Origin: Gnetum montanum
Taxonomy: Eukaryota; Streptophyta; Gnetopsida; Gnetales; Gnetaceae
DNA: 64,000 bases
Direction of reading: 5' to 3'
Assembly: GCA_015680685.1 (NCBI GenBank)
Contig: MNCI01022113.1
Coordinates: 254,945-318,944, forward strand
The notes below the pieces were generated by a model. The model searched no databases and had not been told where the DNA came from. It saw only the letters and a list, made by a program, of their open reading frames with translations. This document shows positions 33,880 through 43,879 of this stretch, piece after piece (position 1 is the first letter of the stretch; every line of letters begins with the position of its first letter). The position numbers were made by a program, and so were the translations under genes.

Positions 33880-34623
33880 TCCCCCTATTGATGTTTTTAG
33901 GTTAAGGGCTAGAAGTTGGCGATGCTCTTTCTCTAGTGCATCTATGCTTTCAATGTGGGCATAAGTTGTTTCCTCAATTAGTTCCATGCACCTTGGTGAG
34001 CTGCTCTCTTGATCAGATGTCAACCACTAGGTGTCTTCTTGTTGTGTGATTGCTACATACAGGCACTTTTGTATGTTAATTTCTTGGGCACACCAGTTAC
34101 ATGCATGCAATGCTAAACATTCCTGTACGCAATCACACCTTGTATTACTATATGTGATGCATGGAACTTTCTTCTTCTCAATCTTCCCAAAAGTGTTTTC
34201 CTTAGATATTTCTAGGGAAAGATCGCAGATTCCCATGCGTGCATTTATGGTACTTAGCCATACCCTTCCCATTATTATTGGGAAGTCCCCTTTATCGTTG
34301 TTTACTTATATCACTAGGAAATCAGTTGGGTATGACCACCCACACATAATGGTAACTATGTCCTCCACCAATCCCAAGGGAATGACGATGGACTGGTCAG
34401 CCAGCTCTAAGCGAATATTGCTCTTTTTTAATGGAGGCAGGTTCCATGCTTTATACATCTCTTGTGATATTACGTTGACTCTGGAACCTAAGTCCAAAAG
34501 AGCTTTACATGGTTCATTCCCAGCAACTTGGAGATATATTAGAGGGCTTCCAGGGTCAGAGAATTTCCTGAGAAGGTGGCCCACCTTAATCCAATCAGTA
34601 ACGGCATATGTTAACATAACCAT
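33880..34623 (-). pseudogene. Gypsy retropepsin and protease-RT linker
   Basis: Frame 34,623-34,306 (105 aa) is an aspartic protease. ALLDLGSRVNVIS holds the active site in the DLG form usual for plant gypsy elements, and the C-terminal IVTIMCGWSYPTDFLVI is the expected flap/second-lobe pattern. After a shift, 34,272-34,027 is the linker (ENTFGKIEKKKVPCIT, NIQKCLYVAITQQED) also present at 1,037-1,300. The enzyme would cleave gag-pol. Downstream RT is missing, with a direct join to the spacer near 33,880. The 251-residue plus-strand frame at 34,031-34,786 is antisense to this gene. Confidence 0.8.
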
Positions 34624-34639
34624 ATGCGTTGAGCTCTAT

Positions 34640-36720
34640 TTTTGGTTTGAAGGGAGCTCTGAAGCCTTATTTGATGGAGAAGCGTTCAGAGGCTCAACCA
34701 CTTGTAGTTGTGAGAGCTTGGTTGGACTGTTGGTCCTGAAGAAAGGTCTTCTCTTCATACGGTTGTTAGAACTAGCCACAGGTTGAAGGTTCACAGCTCT
34801 CATAGCATTACATTGCTGCGGTTGAGTGGGAAGTTCCCCTTGCATTGCTAGAGTAGGTGGTAATGGAGTTATCGATGTGAGAGTTACGGATGGGTTTGGA
34901 GGATGGCATGTCTGTGGGTTGTCTCTCCTAGGAGAAGGAGTCCTATAATACTCCTGAGCTTGGTAGTGATGTTGTAGTGTCACATGACCAACAGAGTCAC
35001 GCGGATAGATTGGTTGCTACATGTAATAGCCATATGGATCTGGTTGCCAGTAAGGGTATTGTTGCCTTGGTGGTGGCATCCACATGACTGTGGGTATTGC
35101 CACTACTGGTGTTTCTCAATAGGTTGTGACGGAGTTCCACTTGGATAACATGTTAAAGGTTTGTGGAACTACCTTGGGTTACCTTGGGGATAAGGTAACT
35201 GTCAGGGTGCTTGCCATTTGTTAAGTCGTGGGTTGAGTGCATACACCCCAGACTCTTTTAGATGTGAGATTACTGGGCAACATTCCTTAGGATGGTTGTA
35301 TTAGCATATCTCACATCCACAGTCATTGTCTATATCAGAATCCACAACCTCTTCAGTGATGGCCATTTTACCCTTACCTTTGTTACGTGCATGGTTCATG
35401 TCCCTCTTTTTCTTTTTGTTATAGTTACTATCTCACTCCTTAGACTCCTCTAAAATTTTAAGAACGGTTTCAAATCTACTATCTAGGGAGTCCCACATTT
35501 TGTCTACCTTTGTCGACACTTCTGTTATTAATTTTTGGAGTGCTAAGGTTTTCCTATTCACCATCTCTTCGAGTGGTAACTCTTCCTCCTCCTCACCGAA
35601 TCTCACTCCCCTTTTTCGGAGGGAAGGATCTCAATTGTACTCTTCTGCACTTTCTCTCTTACGTAGCTCCCCTTCTTCCTTAGCTACTTGCTCTAGTAAT
35701 CTATGGACTTGATGGGACCTAAGCTCTGAGAATCTCCCTTGGGCATACATTCCAAGGGTTTTCCTTGTTTCATGCCTAAGTCCATCTATGAGATGGCATA
35801 CTTGATCCTACTGCGCGTAACCATGGCCCGGGCAACGATGTAACAGTGCATAATAATGGCCCATGGTAGCATCTAAGGGTTCATGATTTCCTTGCTTCCA
35901 TCCTTGGATTTGCTTTTGCAGGTTGGACACTTGGGAGTACGTTTCATACTTGTCATTAAATAGTTCTAGCATCGTACTCCACCGTTGAATGGATTCTAGT
36001 TCTAAGGACAGATACCAGCTTTTTGCTTCTTTTACTAGTGTCCTTGGGAACAACTTTAGTTTTTGCCATTTGTTATCGATGTTCTGCAAGACACATGCAT
36101 CATGAAATGCTTGTAAGTGGTTCTAAGGATCAACATTGTATCCCCCTTCAAATCGTAGGATGTTATTCATGTCTAACCTCTCGATCCTGTTATCTTTTTG
36201 GTTCCTTGTGAGAATTCTTACAGCCTCCGTGATATCTAACATGCTTCGGGTTGTAAGTAGGGGTTCTTCATGGTCATTTCATTCATAGTGTTTGTGATTT
36301 CTACACAGTTTCCTACTCTCCCTTCTTCTATGCCGTGATTCTCTAGAGTGCCCTCATCCTCGTTCTTGACTCTCTCGTCGAGGCTTCTAACTCTGTTTAC
36401 CTTTATCCTCATGATTATGTTTCTTATGACTACATCTTGACACTGAAGGAGAGGATGAATGTGACGATGAAGGTGAAGAAGAAGGAGAACCATCACCATG
36501 ACGATGTTTCCTGCCTTCTCTTCAGTGGTCTCGACCCTTATCGTGATTACTATCAGAATGCCCATCCTTATCATGTGTTTATGTTCCCTCATTGAACACT
36601 TGGTGTTCGTGGAGATCAAAACCAGGGTTGTGAACTATGGAGTGAAGGTTCTGATACACCACCTCGTAACTATTGTTAGGAGGGGGAACATCATTTGGTG
36701 GAAAACCTGTTGAAACTGGT
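34640..36720 (-). pseudogene. Gypsy gag of element 3 (broken)
   Basis: It probably starts MVNQFQQVFHQ near 36,720. An Arg/Ser-rich N-terminal stretch follows (36,300-36,500), then RLDMNNILRFEGGYN, the capsid domain (open piece 36,089-35,808: LKLFPRTLVKEAKSWYLSL), a helical region, the knuckle CEICxYNHPKECC near 35,290 and a Pro/Gln-rich tail (34,983-34,636). Residues align through the domain with the 454-residue gag at 24-25 kb. Stops and frameshifts are present. Confidence 0.8.
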
Positions 36721-36756
36721 TCACCATCTCCAATTTTGCTTAAAACGTGCTAGACG

Positions 36757-39150
36757 TTATGGGGCCATTTACCCTTCAAAGATGTGTGATATCTCTCTTG
36801 TTGCAAGTCCCTTTGATGTTGCACTTCTGTGGGATGGTAGTCCCTTATGTCATGGTCACATGCAACGTACTCTGCGTACAACTGTGACATGCCTATTCAT
36901 GCGAGAGCATGAAGGAGCATGCTGGGGATTGCTCGGTTTGCTTAGTAGCTCCAAGCTTTCTAAGTACTTGTGGACTAAATCTCTTAAGATGACCGTATAT
37001 ATAAACCAAGTTCCAACCAAGGCTGTCTCAAAGACACCATTTGAATTATGGAAAGGTTGGAAATTAAGTTTGTGACATATACATGTTTGGGGATGCTTGT
37101 CTAAAGTAAGAGTTTATAATCCACAAGAAAAGAAGCTAGACTTAAGGACCATAAGTGGGTATTTCATTATATATGCTGAATGGTCTAAGGAATATATATT
37201 TTATTATCCATCCCATACTACTAGGTTTTTGGAATCAAGCAATGTTAAATTTCTTGAGAATGACTTGATTAGTGGGAGTAGTAGATCTTGGAACATTGTT
37301 CCTGAGATAGATCATACAGATGCTCAACCCACTATTTCAAATGATAGACTGATTGTTGTGCATAATATGCCTAGAGCACAAATGCATAATGAATAACAAC
37401 TAGTCATTGAAGTTCCACAAATTGCTAATTAAGAAGTAGTAGATTTCGTTGAACAATAGATCCTAGAACCTATTGAACAGCCTATTGAACATCATGATCC
37501 TCAAGAGAATGATGAACCAACATTAAGAAGATCTACTAGAGTAAGATGATCAGTGATTCCTAGTGACTATATGGTGTATCTACAGGAGTTTGACTACAAC
37601 ATAGGAGCCGAAAATGATCCCAAAACATTTTCACAAGCCATGAGTTGTAAGGAATCTAACTTGTGGTATGATGCCATGAAAGAAGAAATGAACTCTATGT
37701 CATCTAATGGAGTCTAGGATCTTGTCAAGTTGCCTAATGGTGTAAAATCCATTGGATGCTAATGAGTCTTCAAGACTAAGAAAGACTCATTGGACAACAT
37801 TGAAGGATATAAGGCCAGACTTGTCGCTAAAGGGTTCACTCAGCAAGATGGAATGGATTACAACGAGACCTTTTCTCCTATATCTAAGGACTCCCTTTGT
37901 GTTATCATGGTATTGGTTGTCCATTTTGATCTTAAATTACATCAAATGGATGTGAAACAAACATTCCTTAATGGTGATCTAGAGGAAGATGTTTATATGA
38001 AACAACCTAAAGGATTTTCCCCTAGTGATGGTGAGCAATTAGTATGCAAGCTCAAGAAATCCATATATGGATTGAAATAGGCATCATATCAATGGCACTT
38101 AAAATTCCATGATATCATCACTTCATTTGGTTTTGAAGAAAACATCATGGATCAATGTATATACTAAAAGGTTAGTGGGAGAAAAATCTATTTCCTTATT
38201 CTATATGTGGATGATATCCTTCTTGTAACCAATAATAGTGGATATCTATATGAGGTGAAACATTTTCTCTCTAAGAATTTCAAGATGAAGGATCTGGGTG
38301 AGGCATCTTATGTCATTGGCATTCAGATCCATAGGGATAGATCTAAATGTATTTTGGGACTGTCACAAGAAACCTATATCAATGAAGTTTTATAGAGGTT
38401 TTGGATGAAAGATTGTTAACCAAGTATAGCATCCATTGTGAAGCATGACAAGTTCAATTTGAACTAGTGCCCTAGGAATGATTTAGAGAAAAGTCAGATG
38501 AGCAACATTTCATATGCTTTAGCTGTTGGAAGCCTTATGTATGTTCAAGTTTACACAAGACCTAGCATTCCATTTGCTGTGGGAATGTTGGGCAGATATC
38601 AGAGTAATCTAGGTATTGACCACTAGAGGGCTGCAAAGAAAGTGATGAGGTACCTTCAAGGTACAAAAGACTACATGCTTATGTATAAACAAATTGACTC
38701 CTTGGAGGTGATTGGCTACTTCGATTTAGACTTTGCTAGTTGTGTCAATTCACAGAAATTCACATCTGGTTATGTTTTTATTCTAACTAGAGGAGCTATA
38801 TCCTAAAGGAGTGGAAAGCAAACTTTGGTTGCTACTTCCACCATGAAGGTAGTGTTCACATTTTAAGGCTACTTCACATGGTGTATGGCTAAAGAGTTTC
38901 ATAATAGGGCTTAGAATTATGGATTCTATATCTAGGTCATTAAGAATGTTTTGTGATAATTCAGCTAGTATCTTTGTGACTAAGAATAATAAGAGTGGCA
39001 ATTGAAGTAAACACATCGACATAAAGTACTTAGCCATAAGGGAACGCATTAAAGAAAACAAAGTGGTCATTGCACACATAAGCATGAAATTAATGATAGC
39101 TGATCCTTTGATAAAAGGAATGCCACCAAAGTCATTTAAGGATCATTTAG
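36757..39150 (+). pseudogene. Copia integrase C-terminus, RT and RNase H (broken)
   Basis: From GPFT at 36,757 the copia pol resumes. Integrase tail: VYINQVPTKAVSKTPFELWK near 37,000, then [35 protein letters not shown] near 37,805, [18 protein letters not shown] near 37,945, and an intact catalytic LYVDDIL at 38,200-38,220. RNase H: VMRYLQGTKDYMLMY near 38,640, then DNSASIFV-like sequence near 38,955 in a shifted frame. At least twelve stops and several shifts are seen, so it cannot be expressed. Confidence 0.85.
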
Positions 39151-39457
39151 TTTAGATCAAACTTGGTTCCATAATGTAATTTGTTGTATGTAGAACTTAC
39201 AGTCTTAATGAAACTCTTATTCAGTTGTGCTATTTTCTCCTATGGTTTGCGCATATAGTTATTAGAGAAAATACACATATAGCAAGTCCTTGAATGAACA
39301 TTGGGTTTATTCATAAAATTACATTACCATATAAGAAATTACATTTGAGAGATAATGCATTGTAATACATGGAAGATAATGCTCACATTAAGAGAAGCTA
39401 TTGCCATGATTCATTCATTTATTACTTGAACTCTAGACTTGATTAAATATGGAGACC

Positions 39458-39468
39458 AAGTGGGAGAT
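39458..39468 (+). other. Polypurine tract of copia element
   Basis: AAGTGGGAGAT immediately before the LTR start TGCAACATGC, the typical copia PPT form. Confidence 0.85.
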
Positions 39469-39881
39469 TGCAACATGCATTTATGCATTGATGTGGCCTC
39501 CATATCCATTAACACTTATACACATTGGCATAACGCATTTTTGCATTTCCATTGGGGTGGCATCCACATCTAGATGGGGTTTTGGATCTCTTATTTTTCA
39601 AATTTTCTCTCATGATAATCAATTCCATGGCCTATAAATTCATTCTTGATGGGAGAACAAAGGCATCATGAATCATAGCAGAATTGTAGTTCAGGTTCCT
39701 TTCATAGACGCTTAGAGGTTGCATACACCATCATTGAAGAGCGCTTGTGTGAAAGAAGAATATGAACAAGATTAATCAAAGGCATCAATGGTTGGAGGTT
39801 AGTTCCATTACTTCTACATTTTGTACTTTAATTACTTGTGCAATCTAGTTTTTTTTTTGTTTGCATAATTATTTTCTTACA
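39469..39881 (+). mobile_element. Copia 3' LTR
   Basis: It begins TGCAACATGCATTTATGCATTG after the PPT and ends ATTATTTTCTTACA, matching 28,293-28,657 with an extra stretch near the start and many substitutions. Confidence 0.82.
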
Positions 39882-39887
39882 CTCTAA

Positions 39888-40370
39888 ATGAATGAAGAAA
39901 GAGCTTTTGTTGAGAAATTCAAAAGATGCATCACTGAGCATTGACACTCTCTTGTCAACAATTGGGATGATGATAACAACATTGTTGATCCAAATGTAGG
40001 TACTATAATTGGACTGGGATCAACTGCTCCACCAAACATCCATTCAGATGGCTAGGTGTAGTTAAGATCTCTCTTGAAAATGCCAAACCTTGATAGATTT
40101 CTCCCTTGGTGCAAACCTATCATCTTTGCATCACAAATAAGTCTTCCTCTCATACAATACGGTCATTCTTTGCATAGTGTGTATGAAAAACTATTATTAT
40201 GGTCGAGTCATCACAAAAAGCTCTTTAGAAAATATCCAGAACACCATTACCATGCAGATGAAACTTCACAAATAATTTATGAATGTAATAACAATAATAA
40301 CAATAATAATAACCCTAAAACATCATGGAAGTCCCAAAATCCAAGGACAATTAGGCGGCGTCGCTTTTAA
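39888..40370 (+). pseudogene. Unrecognised 160-codon frame with three stops
   Basis: From ATG at 39,888 one frame runs for 160 codons to the TAA at 40,368-40,370, with stops only at codons 19, 56 and 58. It reads MNEERAFVEKFKRCITEH, then VGTIIGLGSTAPPNIHSDG, then MPNLDRFLPWCKPIIFASQ, a stretch with many His residues (YPEHHYHADETSQIIYECN), a run of nine Asn coded by AAT/AAC repeats, and a basic end (RTIRRRRF). No domain was recognised. It lies directly after the copia LTR and could be a host gene relic or the remnant of a DNA transposon. Confidence 0.35.
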
Positions 40371-40379
40371 AAGTACCTT

Positions 40380-41574
40380 GGTACATGAAAAATCATCCTC
40401 CCAAGTCTTAACTAAATTATCATACATTTGGTAGAGAAAAGTCAACTCATGGAATGGTTCTTCTGATTTTGTATTAAGTTAACTATTTTTTTCTATTAAA
40501 AATGTTTACATTGTTTGTTTTTTCTTTAATTTGAAATTCTATTATATCATTAAACATTCTAGACCTTTTGGATAATAGATATATATAGTATGAATTTCGA
40601 AAAAATTATTAAGAAAGTTACAAAGTGTACTTGATAACATTTGGAACAAATTAATTAAATTAGAGATTTTAGATCATTTGGATAGTAGACATATATACTA
40701 TGAATTTTGAAAAAATTATTAACAGAATTACAAAGTGTACTTGATGACATTTAGAACAAATCAATTAAATTTGTAACCTTAATTTTCTATCCATATCTAA
40801 TTTACTCAAAAGTAGAACATTGTAGGAATTTGTAACATTTATCTTCAATACTATTTGTATTGTATAGATAGTATATTCATTCTTCATGATAAATATTAAG
40901 CCATCAACTAGTTTTAACTTTCAAATGACCAGATGCCATTCATGCTTTACCAATTATGCATCGCAAATGATAAATAAATAGTTTTCCTTTGAATTAAAGA
41001 CTCCCTAATACCATTGAAATATTAATTTGTTTTCTTCTTTATAAAATATTTCTTGTTTTACTAATTTGCTAACTTGCTTAAGATCAAGATAAAAAATGTA
41101 CTCTCAATTATTTCATTTATTAAGCTATAGAATTTCTCGATGAAGTGACCCTTTATCATGGGTTTACATCATTAGAGTATTTATAAAAATATTTTTTAAA
41201 AAATATGAGTGTACGTGATAAACTTCCAAATGGTTCAACTTTTAAGAGATGATAACTACCAAATAGCTTAACTTCTAAGAGCATTATCTCTAATATAATA
41301 AACATAATATCATGTTGTTTCTATGTCTTCAATTTAAATTCATCAAGCAAAAAAAACTTTTGAATCTTTTATATTTATTTTCTTTGAATTTTTTGTATTT
41401 GTTTTCAATATTTACTTGATAGAGTAGAACTTCATACAACACATATATCAAAGATAGTTGGTTGAACAATTAGATGATATAGTTATTTTTGTATATCCTA
41501 AGCTAGAATAAATTCCTTTTTATTTTTACCTTTTAATGTAAATAAGGCTTTCATACCACTTAAAAATTTTTAGG
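40380..41574. other. AT-rich intergenic stretch
   Basis: Nothing recognised apart from the 110-bp tandem duplication at 40,561-40,780. Confidence 0.4.
40561..40780. repeat. Tandem duplication, period about 110 bp
   Basis: AGACCTTTTGGATAATAGATATATATAGTATGA... at 40,561 is repeated from 40,671 (AGATCATTTGGATAGTAGACATATATACTATGA...), with scattered substitutions. Confidence 0.9.
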
Positions 41575-43171
41575 TAATGCACTGATTCTATTTCTAATTA
41601 CAAAAGCATTTTGGCCAAGATATTTGTATGAAGAAGTTATGACCACATGTTCATTTTCTATGGTAAATTCATACATCACTATGTGTGTCACAAATCATGA
41701 TTTTATTTTTTTGAACATTAACTTTCATTTCAAAATGCTACAAAAATTATCAAGAATATTAAGCATTTGCTACCATCATTCTATTGAATATGAAATCAAG
41801 ACAACATCATCAACATAAAGTAGAACTTTAATAGGACTATATTTAATTATAATTGCAAATTGAGTTGGTATTTTATGCATCTACTCTTAAAGTTCATTAA
41901 TAAGAAGCCCAAATAAAGTAGGAGAAAGAGAACACCATTTTTTAACATCAATAAATTATCAAATAAAATTTTTTCTTGCCCATTTGAAAACTAAATACAT
42001 ATCTCTTTATAAAGTTATTGGATGACTAATAATAGTGAGGTGGTAACTTCTAAAATTTTAAAGCAACTTCATAACTGATTTCAAATGATAGAATTATAGA
42101 CTTTAGGAAAATATACAAAGTAAATAAATATTTTAAAGTGATGAGAAAATCTATAGTAAAATCCTAGCACCTAAATTCTAATTGTTGCATGTATTTAATT
42201 TTTTTAGCCCACATTCCAAAGATGGATTCCAAAATAGTGCCAAAATTTTTAGCAAAAATATTGCTAATTCCAATTAGTCTAACATTATTTATATCATTTT
42301 TGTTTCTTTTTTTTTGAAGGGCATAATTTCTTTATTAATGCACTATTCGTTTTCTAGTCCAACTTGCACAACCAAATTTAGCTTCTTCTAGAAAACATTC
42401 CATACTAATGACCCTCCTCATTTAAGCATTTATTCATATAGGTTATTTATATAAGTAGCGTTTTTTCTACTAATCATTCTACCTCTTGCATTTTGTTATC
42501 AAAAGAAATACACATTAGATTATCATGAAACTCTTTCATTTTGTCATTATTATGAAATAAAGCTTGATAAAAATTTTCAATATCTTTAAGAGAGAAAACA
42601 GAATATGTTCTTCTGTTGATTAGAATTAATGTTAAGAACATTTGAGATCCTTATTTATCATTTATAATAAATTAGTTTGTCTTTGTCAACCAAATGCCCT
42701 CTTCTTAATTTGAATTAGATTTTTATATGATTTGATAGTCTTTGATGACATATGATTCTTCAATAAAATTCTAGATATCTTACATTCTTGATCAAATCAT
42801 TGTTAATTTTTTATATTTTGACATTTGGAAATATTAAGGATATTTATAATTAGAGACTTTGCAAGACTTGGGTTCCAAATCTTCTAATTTTCATTTTAAA
42901 AATCTTTCTTCCATTTTATAGTTATTCTAAAGTGATTTTGGCTCTTGGAATATATGCAATGTATCTATTAATAAAATGTAGTATAAAAAGTGATAACAAG
43001 ATTCAATTATTTCTTCACATATTTCAAGACATTTGATGCTACCAATATTCTCTAGGCTAGAAATAAGAAATTAATATTGAAGTTGTGGTCTTACAAAAGT
43101 GAGTCTTACATTAGACATGACAAAGGTACTCAAACCTTAGCTTGTCTATTATTAATCCCATTTACATGTTA
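41575..43171 (-). pseudogene. LINE reverse transcriptase remnant, copy 1
   Basis: On minus, in order: VRLIGISNIFAKNFGTILE (near 42,270), a QLEFR motif, then GVKKECSLSPT-like and FGLF-DELEE-like stretches and a IDDVVLIS-type catalytic box (near 41,820), and KFTIENEHVVITSSYKYF near the end. This is RT of the plant L1-like type that reads FG-x-Y-I-D-x-L-E after LSPT. It is collinear with 62,424-64,000. Many stops are present. The element has neither a clear endonuclease nor RNase H part in view. The right limit is where the match to the second copy leaves the window, so the remnant may extend further. Confidence 0.75.
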
Positions 43172-43291
43172 TTCTTTACATTCAAATATTTGATGTAGAA
43201 CTAGTTGTATTCACTCTAAAATTGTTGCTAGAGCAAATGTAAGAACGAACATTGACAAGATACATATTTATTATCTCTAGTCCATATGAGT

Positions 43292-43590
43292 ACAAAGTAG
43301 AGTTATTATCCTTTATTCTCTTTTGTTAGTATACTTTTCATAATTGCTTTACCTATAAATAATTTCATTAATGGGAAAGTTAAAATAACCATGTAATTTC
43401 CTCCCTTATTTTAATTAATAGTTAGTAGTTTGATTTTACTCTACAAAGTAGGGGTATTATCATTTATTCTCTTTTTTTAGTATACTTTTCATAATTTGCT
43501 TAACTATAAAACAATTTCATTCATACAAGTTAAAATAACCATGTAAGATAACCTTGTTTTATCTAATAGTTTGCAGTTTGATTTTACTTC
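43292..43590. repeat. Tandem duplication, period about 150 bp
   Basis: ACAAAGTAGAGTTATTATCCTTTATTCTC...AAAATAACCATGTAA at 43,292 recurs from 43,443 with indels, ending both times in TTTGATTTTAC. Confidence 0.85.
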
Positions 43591-43599
43591 CAAATATTA

Positions 43600-43879
43600 T
43601 ACCAAGTAAATGTGTTATATGAACTAATGCTTAATAATTTGAAACCCATTTTTATGGTTGTGGGATTGATAATCACAAAAGCATTTAAAAAAGTATGTCC
43701 TTTGTTAAGATATTTCATCCTCATTACATTGATTCATGGCTTGGTATTCATACAAACATGCAATTTAGTCTTATCCAAAAGAGCTACATTAATATATTTA
43801 ATATGTTGTAGAAGAAAACATGAGGCTAGGTGGTAGCACCTAAGTCAGAGGTTAACCATTCTTAACATGGTATAATGTA
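43600..43879. other. Short AT-rich stretch without a recognised gene
   Basis: A 74-codon frame (43,612-43,836) is open, but it has no recognisable motif and no second copy in the window. Not called as a gene. Confidence 0.3.

Larger units (their letters stand above)
31017..36745 (-). mobile_element. Gypsy element 3, truncated: gag, protease, spacer, 3' LTR
   Basis: It has the same family LTR and PPT at its left end, but no LTR, PBS or leader at the right, where gag runs straight into copia integrase sequence. In sense order: gag (about 36,720-34,640), protease (34,623-34,306), linker (to about 33,880), then directly the post-pol spacer. RT, RNase H, integrase and ORF3 are deleted. The right boundary is approximate (36,720-36,757). 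Confidence 0.78.
28293..39881 (+). mobile_element. Ty1/copia element, decayed, interrupted by gypsy element 3
   Basis: Two related LTRs enclose gag-protease-integrase-RT-RNase H in the copia order (integrase before RT). The element is split at 31,016 by a gypsy insertion and resumes near 36,745. About 60 residues of the integrase core are missing at the junction. No matching target duplication is seen (left ACTTTG, right CTCTAA), so the insertion is old or rearranged. Without the insertion it would be about 5.9 kb. Confidence 0.82.

Noticed and set aside
34031-34786. 251-codon plus-strand open frame
   Set aside because: It is antisense to the gypsy protease and gag tail (34,623-34,306 on minus), where clear retropepsin motifs are found.
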